In this document: one piece after another, positions 20,218 to 29,884 of the stretch
How the letters are laid out: every line of letters starts with the position of its first letter
How positions within the stretch are numbered: position 1 is the stretch's first letter
Assembly (NCBI GenBank): GCA_030679035.1
Contig: JAUXTH010000146.1
Location: 1 to 64,000, forward strand
From: Methylobacter sp.
GTDB taxonomy: Bacteria; Pseudomonadota; Gammaproteobacteria; Methylococcales; Methylomonadaceae
Length of the DNA stretch: 64,000 nt
Direction: 5' to 3'
Translations under genes and position numbers: made by a program
Notes under the pieces: model-generated
The model's input: only the letters and a program-made list of their open reading frames with translations
Databases searched by the model: none
Told to the model about the DNA's origin: nothing

Positions 20218-23210
20218 TTAGTACATACTCCATTGGTTTTCTTGTCTTTTTCCGTCGTTTGTACTGTGTTTCCACCGGTGTCTTCATCGGCTGATGGCTG
20301 TATCGATGGCATTGTCCCCAATACCCCGGCGATAGTTATCTGTGTGAGCTTCGATAAGGTATTTCCACCAGCCGAAGCATTATTAAAATATTGCCAATAT
20401 AAATTGGCATAGCTTCCGGTAAGCGAACCGCCCTTCAGGGTAATGCCGCCGGGGGCGGTAATAAGCGCATTAATGGAGAGAGTGTCACTGGTGCCGGCTG
20501 CAAGACTTACGCTGCCAGCGCCAGCACCCGCATTGATCGGGTTAAGTACGGTCAATGCGCCTGAAGTGGTTGTTAGCGATACATTTCCGCCGTTGGTGAT
20601 AATGCCGTTTATATCGTAATTGTGAGGCGCGGTACCGCCGCTCAGTTGTGTAACGTTTACCCCCTTCGCGTTATTAAAAGTAAAGCTTTGCCCCAGGGTT
20701 TTTGCGGCAAGATTGGTGATGTTATTGGCTGCGCTGAGCAGCACGGTGCCGTTTGCTTCAATACCCAAATCCTGTACATTAATACCGGTCGATCCTTGAG
20801 TAATGCCAGCCCCGCTTAGTAGGCCAATGCGGGTGGTTACTGCATTCCTGTCAGTGAGGGTTGAGCTGCCGGAGGTGATGCCGCTAACAAAAATGTCTCC
20901 CGCATCATGTTTACCGAGGCCGATAACCGGGGAGGTTACTTTCCACAACTCGGTTATGCTCAGGCAAGTTCCGACGCCGCCTATACATTCCGCACCGACA
21001 GTGACAGGGCGGCCCGCAGTTAAGGGGCGGATGCCTACTTGATTGCCAGAGACTTTACCAATGCCCCCACTATCCCAGGCCAGCTTATCTGTGGTCAGAT
21101 CCACGCTGCCGGTGCCGACATTTATGGGTTTATTGATGTTCAGGGCATTCGAAAAAAGGCTTACAGATTGATTACTGGTAGTTATGCCTGTCGTCGAACC
21201 AACCGAACCAATGTTCAGGTCGGTAGAGTTTGTGAAGCTGAAACTAGTCCCCCCCGTGACGCTAGCAGCAAGCGTGTTGACCTTATTGGATCCGCCCAGA
21301 AGGACACTGCCGGCAGAATTGATTTCCAGTGTGTTGGTAAGAATCGTATTGTTGTGGTTAGCGTTATCTATTCCGCCAGCTCCGGCAACAAGCTTAACTC
21401 CGCCAGCGGTTCCGCCGCTGGGTACTAGATTAATGCTGGCATTTGAGTTGGTCAGGTCTATTCTATTTCCGGCCTGAAGAACCACGTCGAGTTTTCCGCC
21501 TGCTGTCGTATTGGTATTAGAGATCGCGTTGTTGAGGATGATGTCTTTAGCGGCATCCAAGGTAAACACCGCAGCAGTCGATCCTGGAGTAGATCCCACC
21601 GTGGAGCGTGTAATCGCCGCGTTTACGGTGATGTTGCCCGCATCTGTACCGGGACTTGCAGAGTTACCGGTGGAAATAGTGACGCTAGTGCCATTGGTAA
21701 GTTGGTTGTTTATGTCGGTGTTGAGAACAAGTGAGTTAACAGATCCCGCCGTCCAGTTAGGGAACGTTGGCCCCGCTGTGGTTGATCCAGTGGCGTTAAT
21801 GGTGACGTTGTAGGGATCAAGCAGCCATTCGCCGCTATGACCATAGGCCGAAGAGGCATTGATCCTAATACCCGTCGTATCCAGCCAATGCCCCGATGTT
21901 TCGATAAAGCCGCCGTTGCCGCTCAGGCTGCCGCCTTTGGCGCTGATGTCGCCGTATACGCGGGTCGATTCATCCGACCAAGCGATGATCTTGCCGCCGT
22001 CGCCATTAGTTTCGGCATCGGCTTTGATGATCGTGTCTTTACCTATATAGGTTGCTTTAGCATTGTGTACATCAGAATTTTTGCCCTGATAGTCACCGCC
22101 GATTAAAACTTGTCCGCCGCCGTTTTCGCCGCTGGCGTCAATGTGCGCCTGATCCAGTACGCCAACCCGCTCACCGAGCAGTTCTATGTTGCCGCCTTTG
22201 CCTGTAGTGAGCTGAGGCGAACTGCCGGTTTGGCTTGCTTGGCCTGCCGTGAGCCCAGTCGAACGGGCTTCAATTGTGCCTTGCGCTAGGGTAGTGCCGG
22301 TTTTGCTGTCTATGTGAATAGTCCCCGCATCGCCCTGGCTGTTGTTGGCCGATATTGTGCTGCCCGACTCTAAAGTGATGTCTTGTTGCGCAACCAGCTG
22401 GATATGGCCTTGTTTGTCGACCTGGACACTGTCGGCATTGATTTCACCGCTGTGGGTGATGGTGCTGGCAAACACGTTGATAGCACCGCCTTCAGCTAGC
22501 AGTTTGCCGAGATTAAGCACGCTGTCAGCAGGAGCCTGGATTTGAAACCGGATATCCGGGTTGTCCAGGTTGGTAATGGTCAGTTCATGCCCTGCCGCCA
22601 GGGTGATGGTGCCGCCATCGCTCTTGATAACGCCGTTGTTTTCGATTTTTGGGGCAATCAGAATAATATTGCCGTCTTTCCCGGCGCGGATAATGCCTTC
22701 GTTGACGATGTTGCCTGCGCTGGAACCGGCCATGAAGTGGTAGTTGCCGCTCAGAAAATCCTGGTCGCTTAGGTTAAGGGTGGAGGCAATCAGGCCTTGA
22801 GTATCAATCACCGAGCCTGCGCCGAACACGATGCCGTTGGGGTTGATTAGGAAAACTTTGCCGTTGGAGACCAATTGCCCCAAAATTTCACTGGGATTTT
22901 GGCCGATAATGCGATTGAGTACTGCGCTCTGACCGTTCTGCTGGATAAACCGGGTGAGTTCGTTTTGGCCGATGCTGAAATTTTGCCAGTTGATAATCGC
23001 ATTGGGGCTGTTGGTGACCGTGGTCACGCCCGGCGTGGAGGTATCAATGCTGACTTGCCCGTTGATAACTTGCGCTCCGCCCGGGTTGGAATGAGCAAAA
23101 GAAGGGTAGAGTAGCGCTAAAATAGCCAGGTTAAGCACGCTACGTAGCGGCAGGCTCGCGCTAAACACTGATTGGCAGCGCGCAGACTGTTTTTTTCTGT
23201 AGGCTTTCAT
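20214..23210 (-). CDS. TpsA filamentous-haemagglutinin-like adhesin
   Basis: A 998-residue secreted beta-helix protein. After a long basic signal peptide (about residues 1-41, ending FAHS) comes the TPS secretion domain: GGAQVINGQVSI, INWQNFSIG, and FLINPNGIVFGAGS with the diagnostic NPNG motif, to about residue 280. The rest is a Gly/Asn/Thr-rich right-handed helix repeat region with segments such as GNISLTTTSGALTV. It is short for a TpsA and ends in GVCTK with a single late cysteine. Export through the TpsB encoded two genes downstream is expected, giving a surface-bound or released adhesin. It overlaps the FecR gene by the ATGA. Confidence 0.92.
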   Translation of the reverse strand: MKAYRKKQSARCQSVFSASLPLRSVLNLAILALLYPSFAHSNPGGAQVINGQVSIDTSTPGVTTVTNSPNAIINWQNFSIGQNELTRFIQQNGQSAVLNRIIGQNPSEILGQLVSNGKVFLINPNGIVFGAGSVIDTQGLIASTLNLSDQDFLSGNYHFMAGSSAGNIVNEGIIRAGKDGNIILIAPKIENNGVIKSDGGTITLAAGHELTITNLDNPDIRFQIQAPADSVLNLGKLLAEGGAINVFASTITHSGEINADSVQVDKQGHIQLVAQQDITLESGSTISANNSQGDAGTIHIDSKTGTTLAQGTIEARSTGLTAGQASQTGSSPQLTTGKGGNIELLGERVGVLDQAHIDASGENGGGQVLIGGDYQGKNSDVHNAKATYIGKDTIIKADAETNGDGGKIIAWSDESTRVYGDISAKGGSLSGNGGFIETSGHWLDTTGIRINASSAYGHSGEWLLDPYNVTINATGSTTAGPTFPNWTAGSVNSLVLNTDINNQLTNGTSVTISTGNSASPGTDAGNITVNAAITRSTVGSTPGSTAAVFTLDAAKDIILNNAISNTNTTAGGKLDVVLQAGNRIDLTNSNASINLVPSGGTAGGVKLVAGAGGIDNANHNNTILTNTLEINSAGSVLLGGSNKVNTLAASVTGGTSFSFTNSTDLNIGSVGSTTGITTSNQSVSLFSNALNINKPINVGTGSVDLTTDKLAWDSGGIGKVSGNQVGIRPLTAGRPVTVGAECIGGVGTCLSITELWKVTSPVIGLGKHDAGDIFVSGITSGSSTLTDRNAVTTRIGLLSGAGITQGSTGINVQDLGIEANGTVLLSAANNITNLAAKTLGQSFTFNNAKGVNVTQLSGGTAPHNYDINGIITNGGNVSLTTTSGALTVLNPINAGAGAGSVSLAAGTSDTLSINALITAPGGITLKGGSLTGSYANLYWQYFNNASAGGNTLSKLTQITIAGVLGTMPSIQPSADEDTGGNTVQTTEKDKKTNGVCTK

Positions 23211-23308
23211 GTAATAAGTCCACTGTGAATAGTGTAATCATTTTACTACATTTTATTGGCTGTTAATTAGATTCCTTAGGTCTTCTAATGGAATAGTTAT
23301 AGGGACTT

Positions 23309-25543
23309 TTATTTGCTGGTATGGGTAAATGCACCATCCCAGTTGGTTTCAGGCGGCGATTGAAGGTAGTAGGCTATTCGTTCTAGATAAATTGAGTATA
23401 GTTTATCATGTGGGTGCTGCTCTGACAGTTGTTCAAAAATGACTTGTGCCGATCCCCATTGCTGTTGCCGATAGTTGTGCAGGCCCTGATTCAATAAGTC
23501 GAGAGTCTGTAATTGTTCGGGGCTGATGTCAGCTGTCAGGCCCAGCGGTTCATAAATAGCAATGGGTTTATGTTTGCCCTTGACGCGTACTTTGTCGAGT
23601 TCCCGGTAGGTAAACTCGGGGGCCGCCAGCAGGGTACTCTCGCTGACGATCATTTTTACGCCATATTGCTTGGTGAGTCCTTCCAGACGCGAACCCAAAT
23701 TGACCGCATCGCCCATCACCGTGTAAGCAATGCGAAATTGCGAACCCATATTGCCCACACTCATTTTTCCGGTATTAAGGCCTATGCCTATATCGATTTC
23801 CGGCCAGCCTTTGGCTTTAAAATCCTGTTGGATGGTCGTCAAAGCCTGCAAGATTGCCAGGCCGGCTCTCACGGCGTAGCTGGCATGTTGCGGATTGTGC
23901 AGCGGCGCGCCCCAAAACGCCATGATCGCATCGCCGATATATTTGTCGATCGTGCCTTTGTGATCATGTATGACGTGGGTTACCGGGGTTAAAATGTCGT
24001 TAATCAATTCGCACAGTTCCTGCGGCTCCATGCCTTCGGAAATGGTGGTAAAGCCTCTGACATCGGAAAATAATACGGTCATTTCCCGGCTTTCGCCTTT
24101 TAAGGAAAACTCTTCATCCGATTGGCTCATCTGCTCGACCAATTCGGGTGGAATATATTGGCCGAACATGTTGCCCAGTTGTTTTTTCTTTTGGCTTTCG
24201 AAGAAAAAACCGAAAAATATCTGGATGCCGTATAGCGCTGTCAATAAAGTGATGGGTGTTGCCAATATGGTGTCGATGTTCCAAATGGTCCAGCAGTAAA
24301 AATTGAAGGCTACCACGCTGATCAGTAATACGCCGAATATAACGGCGGATAAAAACACCGGCAAGCGGGGAAATACAACGATTGCAACCAAGCAGATCAA
24401 CAGTAGTTCAGCCAATTCAGCCCCAAGGATGTTGCTGGGTCTGGATTTGATGGTTTGATCAAGCAAGCCGCTGAGAATATTGGCATGAACTTCCACACCT
24501 GCGTAGACGTTTTGTACCGGTGTTACTCGTAAATCGAGCAAGCCTGCCGCCGACGTACCGACAATCACAATTTTGTCTTTTAATTTGGCTACGTCAACGG
24601 CACCGTTAAGCACATCGGTTGCCGAAATATAAGGGAAACTTCCTTGCCGCCCGCGATAGGGTACCAAAAGAGTGCCGCTTTGATCGACCGGGATATGAAA
24701 ACCTTCAATCTCCAGACCTTCCAGGTGGCTGTCGATATTATTTTTGCCATAGCCCTCGCCGGTAATAAATTTAACTTCCGGCTTGTCCAGCAAGGTTCTG
24801 AATAAGGCCAGCGACAATGCTTCATAAACCTGATGGTTATAATTGATTAACAGCGGCAGTCTTCGATAAACGCCATCCTCGTCGACATTGGGATTGTTAA
24901 AAAAGCCGCCGGACATTGCCGCTGTTTGCAGTTTCGGCAGATTAGCGGCATAACTTCTTTCCTTGAACAGTAAAGGGCTGAACGGGTGTTCATCTGCCGC
25001 TGCCAAAGGAGCCGGCAGCATACCCACTTCCGGCGTCTTTTCTGTTATATGACTGGCGAAATAACCCAAGACCACAGGCCGGTTTTCCAGGCTTTTGGCA
25101 AACATATCATCGTAAGATAGTTGCGGGCGCATCGTTTCCAGCGTCGACAAAAAACCGGCATCTTTTTGCAGCGGGCCGGATGCCAGTTTTTCCAGCAACT
25201 CAACGCCACCGCTGGTATCCGGCTCGGAAAAAACCACGTCAAAACCCAGTAACTTAACGTTGTAATAATCAAACAGCATGTCGACCAAATAGGCCAATTT
25301 ATCTCTGCGCCAAGGCCAACGGCCTTCTTTAGCAAGGCTTTCCTCGTCTATATCGATAATGACTATGCGCGGATCGACGGTGTTAACAACCGTCGTCCGC
25401 AAGCGTAAGTCATATAAAATATTTTCCATGCGCTGTAGCGTTGGAATATTCAGCCAATGTGCGGTGTGCGCCATAAATAACAGCGTGATCAGAGCGCAGG
25501 CCAGGAAACGATAGGATTTAACCCATTTGTTACTGAATTTCAT
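23309..25543 (-). CDS. CHASE2-domain nucleotide cyclase
   Basis: A 744-residue inner-membrane class III cyclase. Residues 1-25 contain a membrane anchor, about 30-330 the extracytoplasmic CHASE2 sensor (DLRLRTT and ILGFDVVFSEPD-like start), about 350-440 three membrane helices, and about 480-660 the catalytic domain. Both metal aspartates (LFSDVRGFT and DKYIGDAIMAFWG) and the GDAVNLGSRLEGL segment are present, so it should be active, making cAMP or possibly cGMP. A TPR-like tail follows. CHASE2 cyclases and FecR proteins are often neighbours, suggesting a shared envelope signal. It lies 98 bases upstream of tpsA. Confidence 0.92.
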   Translation of the reverse strand: MKFSNKWVKSYRFLACALITLLFMAHTAHWLNIPTLQRMENILYDLRLRTTVVNTVDPRIVIIDIDEESLAKEGRWPWRRDKLAYLVDMLFDYYNVKLLGFDVVFSEPDTSGGVELLEKLASGPLQKDAGFLSTLETMRPQLSYDDMFAKSLENRPVVLGYFASHITEKTPEVGMLPAPLAAADEHPFSPLLFKERSYAANLPKLQTAAMSGGFFNNPNVDEDGVYRRLPLLINYNHQVYEALSLALFRTLLDKPEVKFITGEGYGKNNIDSHLEGLEIEGFHIPVDQSGTLLVPYRGRQGSFPYISATDVLNGAVDVAKLKDKIVIVGTSAAGLLDLRVTPVQNVYAGVEVHANILSGLLDQTIKSRPSNILGAELAELLLICLVAIVVFPRLPVFLSAVIFGVLLISVVAFNFYCWTIWNIDTILATPITLLTALYGIQIFFGFFFESQKKKQLGNMFGQYIPPELVEQMSQSDEEFSLKGESREMTVLFSDVRGFTTISEGMEPQELCELINDILTPVTHVIHDHKGTIDKYIGDAIMAFWGAPLHNPQHASYAVRAGLAILQALTTIQQDFKAKGWPEIDIGIGLNTGKMSVGNMGSQFRIAYTVMGDAVNLGSRLEGLTKQYGVKMIVSESTLLAAPEFTYRELDKVRVKGKHKPIAIYEPLGLTADISPEQLQTLDLLNQGLHNYRQQQWGSAQVIFEQLSEQHPHDKLYSIYLERIAYYLQSPPETNWDGAFTHTSK

Positions 25544-25642
25544 TAAGGAAGCCTAGTTGACAGCAGGGTGCGCAGTGCAGCCTTCATTGATTTGGGGGGA
25601 TGGTGCGCGTGCGTACCCGGACAAGATTTTCGTGTTTGATCC

Positions 25643-27340
25643 TTAGTCTATGTCGATTTGGAAATCATCCAGGAATTTTTCAGCATATTTTTTATAGATC
25701 TTCTGTTCGATAAAGGCGTCATACAGGTCAGGATCAATGTGACCTTCTTCTTTCATTTTTTTCAGAATAAACAATGCTTCGGAGATTTTTTTTCCTGGTT
25801 TATAGGGTCGGTCTTGAGCAGTCAATGCCTCGAATACGTCTGCGATAGCCATTGCCCGTGCCGGGATGGACATTTCTTCACGACAAAGCCCTTTGGGATA
25901 CCCTTTACCGTCCATGCGTTCATGATGGCCACCCGCATATTCAACGACGTGTTGTAAGTGTTTAGGGAATTTAATGGCTTCCAGCATGGAAATGGTAACG
26001 TTGATATGGTTGTTGATGATTTTTCGTTCCTCCGAGGTCAACGTGCCTCGGAATATGCTCAAATTGTAGACCTCTTCGTCACTTAACAGAGGGAGATCGA
26101 CATTGTTCAGAGACCATGTCAGTTTTTGTAAGGACTGAAGTCGGGCAATATCCTGATCTGACATGGCTTCGCCGCCGTGATTGCAGTTGCGGATAAACGC
26201 CAAGGCATCATCTGCATGGGCAATATTGGATTGGAAAATTTGTTCCAGTTGCCGCGATTGTTCCTTCAATCTTGCGGCACTTTCCCCATCCATGGGGGTC
26301 GCTGGTGATGAGGTCTTATTGTTTTGCAGATCAGTAAGCTGCTGCTTTAGATGGGCAATCTCATGATCACGCTTAAGTACTTCAAAGCGTGTTTCCAGCA
26401 AATGAATGCGGTCAAAAATGGTTTCCAGTTTTGTCGCTTTATCAATGACGTGGGTGGGTGTGATGATTTTGCCGCAGTCGTGCAACCAACTTGCTATACT
26501 GAGTTCGTAACGATCTGCCTCGCTAAGTTTAAAATCCCGCAAATAACCATGATCGGTATTATGGGCCGCTTCCGTCAGCATTGAGGCCAATTCCGGGACA
26601 CGGCGGCAATGTCCGCCGGTATACGGCGATTTTTCATCAACGGCAGTCGCTATTAATTTGATCAGCGACTCAAACATGTTTTCCAGATCGGTAATCAGTT
26701 GTTGCTTGGTTAAGACTGTTGCCGCTTGTGAAGCCAATGCTTCAGCAAAGCGTTGTGAGATTGAATCAAACGTGACGATTTTTTTGGTTTCAGGATCAAT
26801 GGCGTTAATCAGCTGCAGGATGCCGATGATCTCGCCTTGATGATCAGTCAAGGGAATGGATAGGAAAGACTTTGAGCGATAATTATTTTTCTTATCGAAT
26901 GCTTTGGTGCCGGTAAAATCAAAATGAACTGCATCGTAGGCATCGGCAATGTTGATGGTCTTATTGTAGTGATACGAATAACAGACGACATTTTTAAGAT
27001 TGGGTTCCCCCTTTTCTCCGTACAGAGGAATATTCGGGATGTTTATGGGATTTCCGCCGCCACCCAAAGAAATGCCCAGACTATCTGAGCGAATGATTTC
27101 TATTTTGATCGTGTCGCCATCGACAACCCGGTATATCGTTCCTCCATCCGAATTAGTAATAGATTTTGCCCCAAGCAGGATTTTTTCCAATAACTGCGTA
27201 GTATCCTTTTCTGTGGAAAGTGCAATGCCGATGTCAGTTAACTTCTCTACTTGGTTGATAATTTTTTGTAAGTCAGCAGAAAATTCGCTACTAAGGGTGG
27301 CGTTTTTTTCAAACTGATGGACGATCTTTTGCGTAGTCAT
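25643..27340 (-). CDS. GAF-HD-GYP c-di-GMP phosphodiesterase
   Basis: A 565-residue cytoplasmic protein. A GAF domain (about 30-215) precedes an HD-GYP domain. The metal-site HD is in SWLHDCGKI near residue 288 and the signature HHERMDGKGYP lies near 475, so hydrolysis of c-di-GMP is likely. Between them is an insertion of about 130 residues, largely coiled coil, after the segment DKATKLE, a feature seen in one HD-GYP subfamily. It heads the minus-strand run HD-GYP, CHASE2 cyclase, tpsA, fecR-like, tpsB, PAS-SpoIIE, with gaps of about 100 bases or less, so it is a candidate first gene of that operon. Confidence 0.92.
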   Translation of the reverse strand: MTTQKIVHQFEKNATLSSEFSADLQKIINQVEKLTDIGIALSTEKDTTQLLEKILLGAKSITNSDGGTIYRVVDGDTIKIEIIRSDSLGISLGGGGNPINIPNIPLYGEKGEPNLKNVVCYSYHYNKTINIADAYDAVHFDFTGTKAFDKKNNYRSKSFLSIPLTDHQGEIIGILQLINAIDPETKKIVTFDSISQRFAEALASQAATVLTKQQLITDLENMFESLIKLIATAVDEKSPYTGGHCRRVPELASMLTEAAHNTDHGYLRDFKLSEADRYELSIASWLHDCGKIITPTHVIDKATKLETIFDRIHLLETRFEVLKRDHEIAHLKQQLTDLQNNKTSSPATPMDGESAARLKEQSRQLEQIFQSNIAHADDALAFIRNCNHGGEAMSDQDIARLQSLQKLTWSLNNVDLPLLSDEEVYNLSIFRGTLTSEERKIINNHINVTISMLEAIKFPKHLQHVVEYAGGHHERMDGKGYPKGLCREEMSIPARAMAIADVFEALTAQDRPYKPGKKISEALFILKKMKEEGHIDPDLYDAFIEQKIYKKYAEKFLDDFQIDID

Positions 27341-27447
27341 TTACTTATGCTGAGATTCTGGGGAATTGTTTCAAACTATAGTCCAAGTGGGTTGACGACG
27401 CAAAAATAGATTGCCGTTTATCCAGCTTATCCAATAAGTTGACTATC

Positions 27448-28374
27448 CTAGCCAGTCATCAGGGCCTTAACATGAACGGCAACACTTGCAGCTAATGCCT
27501 TGAGATTATAACCGCCTTCCAATGCCGAAATAATCCGGCCTTTGCAGCAGTTGTCAGCGATGGACATCAGTTCTTGAGTAACCCACTTGAAATCCTCTTC
27601 AACCAGCAGGATGGAGGCTAATGGATCATCCTTGTGCGCATCAAAACCGGCTGAAATGAGTAATAAATCAGGTTTGAAGCTTTTCAGCGCCGGTAAAATA
27701 ATACTGTTGTATTTTTGCTTAAATTCAACCCCTGAGTCACCCGCAGCCAGCGGCACATTGATAATATTGCCGACGCCGGTTTCTGAAGGATGTCCGGTGC
27801 CGGGGTAATGGGGCATTTCATGGCTGGACGCATACAGCACATCGGGTTGATTGTAAAACGCCGCCTGCGTGCCGTTGCCGTGGTGGACATCAAAGTCGAC
27901 AATGGCGATGCGTTCGAGTTGATAATGTTGACGCGCATAAGCGGCTGCAATCGCAATATTATTAAACAGGCAAAAGCCCATTGCCAACTGGGGTTCTGCA
28001 TGATGTCCCGGTGGACGTATCGCGCAAAAGGCATTGTCGGCTTTGCCGGTCAGGACTTTGTCAACCGCATCGCAAACAGCGCCTACCGCACGGAAAGCGG
28101 CTTGCCCTGAGCCAGGCGAAAGCACCGTGTCCTGATCCAAATAGTGCTCCCCTTGTTCGGGGATGGCTTCAAGAATGGCGTCAATATAATGCTGGGGATG
28201 AATCAGCCTGATTTGCTGTTCTGTGCCGAGCGGCGGAGCTTGCCGGATTAAATTGGAAAACTCGGGCGCTGCCAATGCCTTTTCAATGCTCCTGAGCCGG
28301 TCAGCGCATTCGGGATGCCCGGTACCTGTTTTATGAAAAAGGAAATCAGGGTGACTGTAATAAAGTGTCTTCAC
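27448..28374 (-). CDS. Histone-deacetylase-family hydrolase
   Basis: A 308-residue zinc deacetylase of the class II HDAC/acetoin-utilisation (AcuC-AphA) superfamily. Visible active-site segments are IRPPGHHAEP, the FNNIAIAAAYA stretch, IVDFDVHHGNGTQ (zinc aspartate and histidine) and LLISAGFDAHKDDPLA. The length suits the bacterial class II enzymes that deacetylate proteins or polyamines. The substrate is not predictable. It stands alone between the HD-GYP gene and the winged-helix regulator. Confidence 0.95.
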   Translation of the reverse strand: MKTLYYSHPDFLFHKTGTGHPECADRLRSIEKALAAPEFSNLIRQAPPLGTEQQIRLIHPQHYIDAILEAIPEQGEHYLDQDTVLSPGSGQAAFRAVGAVCDAVDKVLTGKADNAFCAIRPPGHHAEPQLAMGFCLFNNIAIAAAYARQHYQLERIAIVDFDVHHGNGTQAAFYNQPDVLYASSHEMPHYPGTGHPSETGVGNIINVPLAAGDSGVEFKQKYNSIILPALKSFKPDLLLISAGFDAHKDDPLASILLVEEDFKWVTQELMSIADNCCKGRIISALEGGYNLKALAASVAVHVKALMTG

Positions 28375-28495
28375 AACGCCTCGGTTTAGAATTTACGGGT
28401 AAGAAAATAAATGACTATCTGATATTACACAAACCACATAAAAACTTCACGAAGAGCATGAAGAAAAATTATCCTTAGCGGTAAAAATGCCTAAG

Positions 28496-29374
28496 CTATT
28501 GCGCCATATTGTTTACTACCTTCATTTTCCTGAATGTCGGCGGATTCTCTTTAGTAGATGCACTCACATCCAGCTTGTATCCAAACCCCTTCACAGTCAA
28601 AATCCATTGCGGATTATTCGGATCGATTTCAACCTTTTTTCTTAATAAGTGCATGTATTGATAAAGATCTGATTTGGTTACCCGGTTATTTTCAGGCCAG
28701 ACATGGTTGATGATTTCGTCACTCATAAACACACGATCAACATCTTTTGCCAACAACTCGAAAAGCTCAAATTCTTTACGGGTCAAATTCAATGATTTCC
28801 CGTTTAACAGGACACATTTTGATCGCTGATCAATCTGGAAAGGTTCAACTATGAAGTAATCGGTATCACCCGTTTTGGGTATGCTATAAACCAACTGCTT
28901 ACTGCAGACAGCCTCATTTTGCTGCTCAAGCATTAACAGCCTGCGATCATTGGCGGCTCGCCTTGCACGATTCCTTTTTTCTTGAGTAAAGAGATGATGA
29001 TGCTTGAATCGGCTGAGCAGATAGTCATCCAGTTGATTAAGATCAAGAGGGGCATCCAAAATTGCGTCAATCCAGCAGGCTAGGTTCCTTTCCAAACTGG
29101 AAGCGCTATTAATGTCACGCAAGTAGCATACGGGGATTTGCAGGCTAAAGCTCATCTCGCGAATCAACTCAAAATCAATTTTTGGGGGGCGATCTTGCGT
29201 CAGATCCATAGCAAGAATAACCAGGTTTGGCTGTATCTGAGCCATTGCATGAAGTGATTTCTTGTTGATGGCTACTTCAAAAATATTATAGCGATGTACA
29301 TAACAATATCCTTTTAATAAGCCCAAGTGATGGGGGTCATCACTCAGTAGTGCAATTCGAAAATCGATAGTCAT
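28496..29374 (-). CDS. Winged-helix regulator with degenerate receiver domain
   Basis: A 292-residue DNA-binding protein. Residues about 195-285 are an OmpR/PhoB-type winged helix (LNLTRKEFELFELLA, then GFGYKLDV at the end). The N-terminal 120 residues follow the receiver fold, with an acidic pair (LLSDDP) and hydrophobic strand VILAMDLT, but the position of the phospho-acceptor aspartate is alanine and the conserved lysine is also missing, so it is unlikely to be phosphorylated. The frame is open to 29428, but GAGGA five bases before the ATG at 29374 supports that start. It has no partner kinase nearby and is divergent from the PAS-GGDEF-EAL gene. Confidence 0.82.
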   Translation of the reverse strand: MTIDFRIALLSDDPHHLGLLKGYCYVHRYNIFEVAINKKSLHAMAQIQPNLVILAMDLTQDRPPKIDFELIREMSFSLQIPVCYLRDINSASSLERNLACWIDAILDAPLDLNQLDDYLLSRFKHHHLFTQEKRNRARRAANDRRLLMLEQQNEAVCSKQLVYSIPKTGDTDYFIVEPFQIDQRSKCVLLNGKSLNLTRKEFELFELLAKDVDRVFMSDEIINHVWPENNRVTKSDLYQYMHLLRKKVEIDPNNPQWILTVKGFGYKLDVSASTKENPPTFRKMKVVNNMAQ

Positions 29375-29428
29375 AGGAGTCCTCGGAAAATCCATTAAAG
29401 CGAACAGACACGGGGCCTGAGGGGACAA

Positions 29429-29884
29429 GCAGTAAAGAAAAATAAAAGGTATAGTAAATTAGCAAGTTACAATAAACATTATCACAACCGTGACGTAATA
29501 CGAATTAGTAGTACTGCGTAAGGATTTACTGATTACAGCCATGACCGCTTTAATCGGCAATGATGGTTCTTAGCCAACAGCGTTGTTTCTCTACCCGCTT
29601 AAAAATCGTGTTACTGCACGGGCAAACTTTCGTCGATCTTTAGGTATTGGCACGTATTTAATTTATGCGAGTGCTTTGTTAAGGTTAACAGCATCAATTT
29701 AAACTTAAAAAGTACTCTTTTTTTTCTTAAATTTAATAGACAAGTAATTAAATTTAATTGGATTTTTCAGTTCATTGCGGAAATGACCAGTCTATAATTA
29801 GCTGATAATACGATTCTTAGTAAAGGTAGATTGCCGCGAAATGTTTTACCCGGCGTGTACGCCATAAACTTGCAAAGGTGATGT
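29429..29884. other. AT-rich divergent regulatory region
   Basis: About 450 bases between the winged-helix regulator (minus) and the PAS-GGDEF-EAL gene (plus). It is AT-rich, with TTTTTTTTCTTAAATTTAATAG-like runs near 29.7 kb. No gene, tRNA or clear repeat is seen. It must contain the promoters of one or both genes, but no single -35/-10 pair stands out. Confidence 0.45.

Noticed and set aside
28375-28495. CACGAAGAG...ATGAAGAA segment as a third copy of the 33.0-kb palindrome
   Set aside because: Similarity is limited to a short CACGAAGA core and there is no paired arm.
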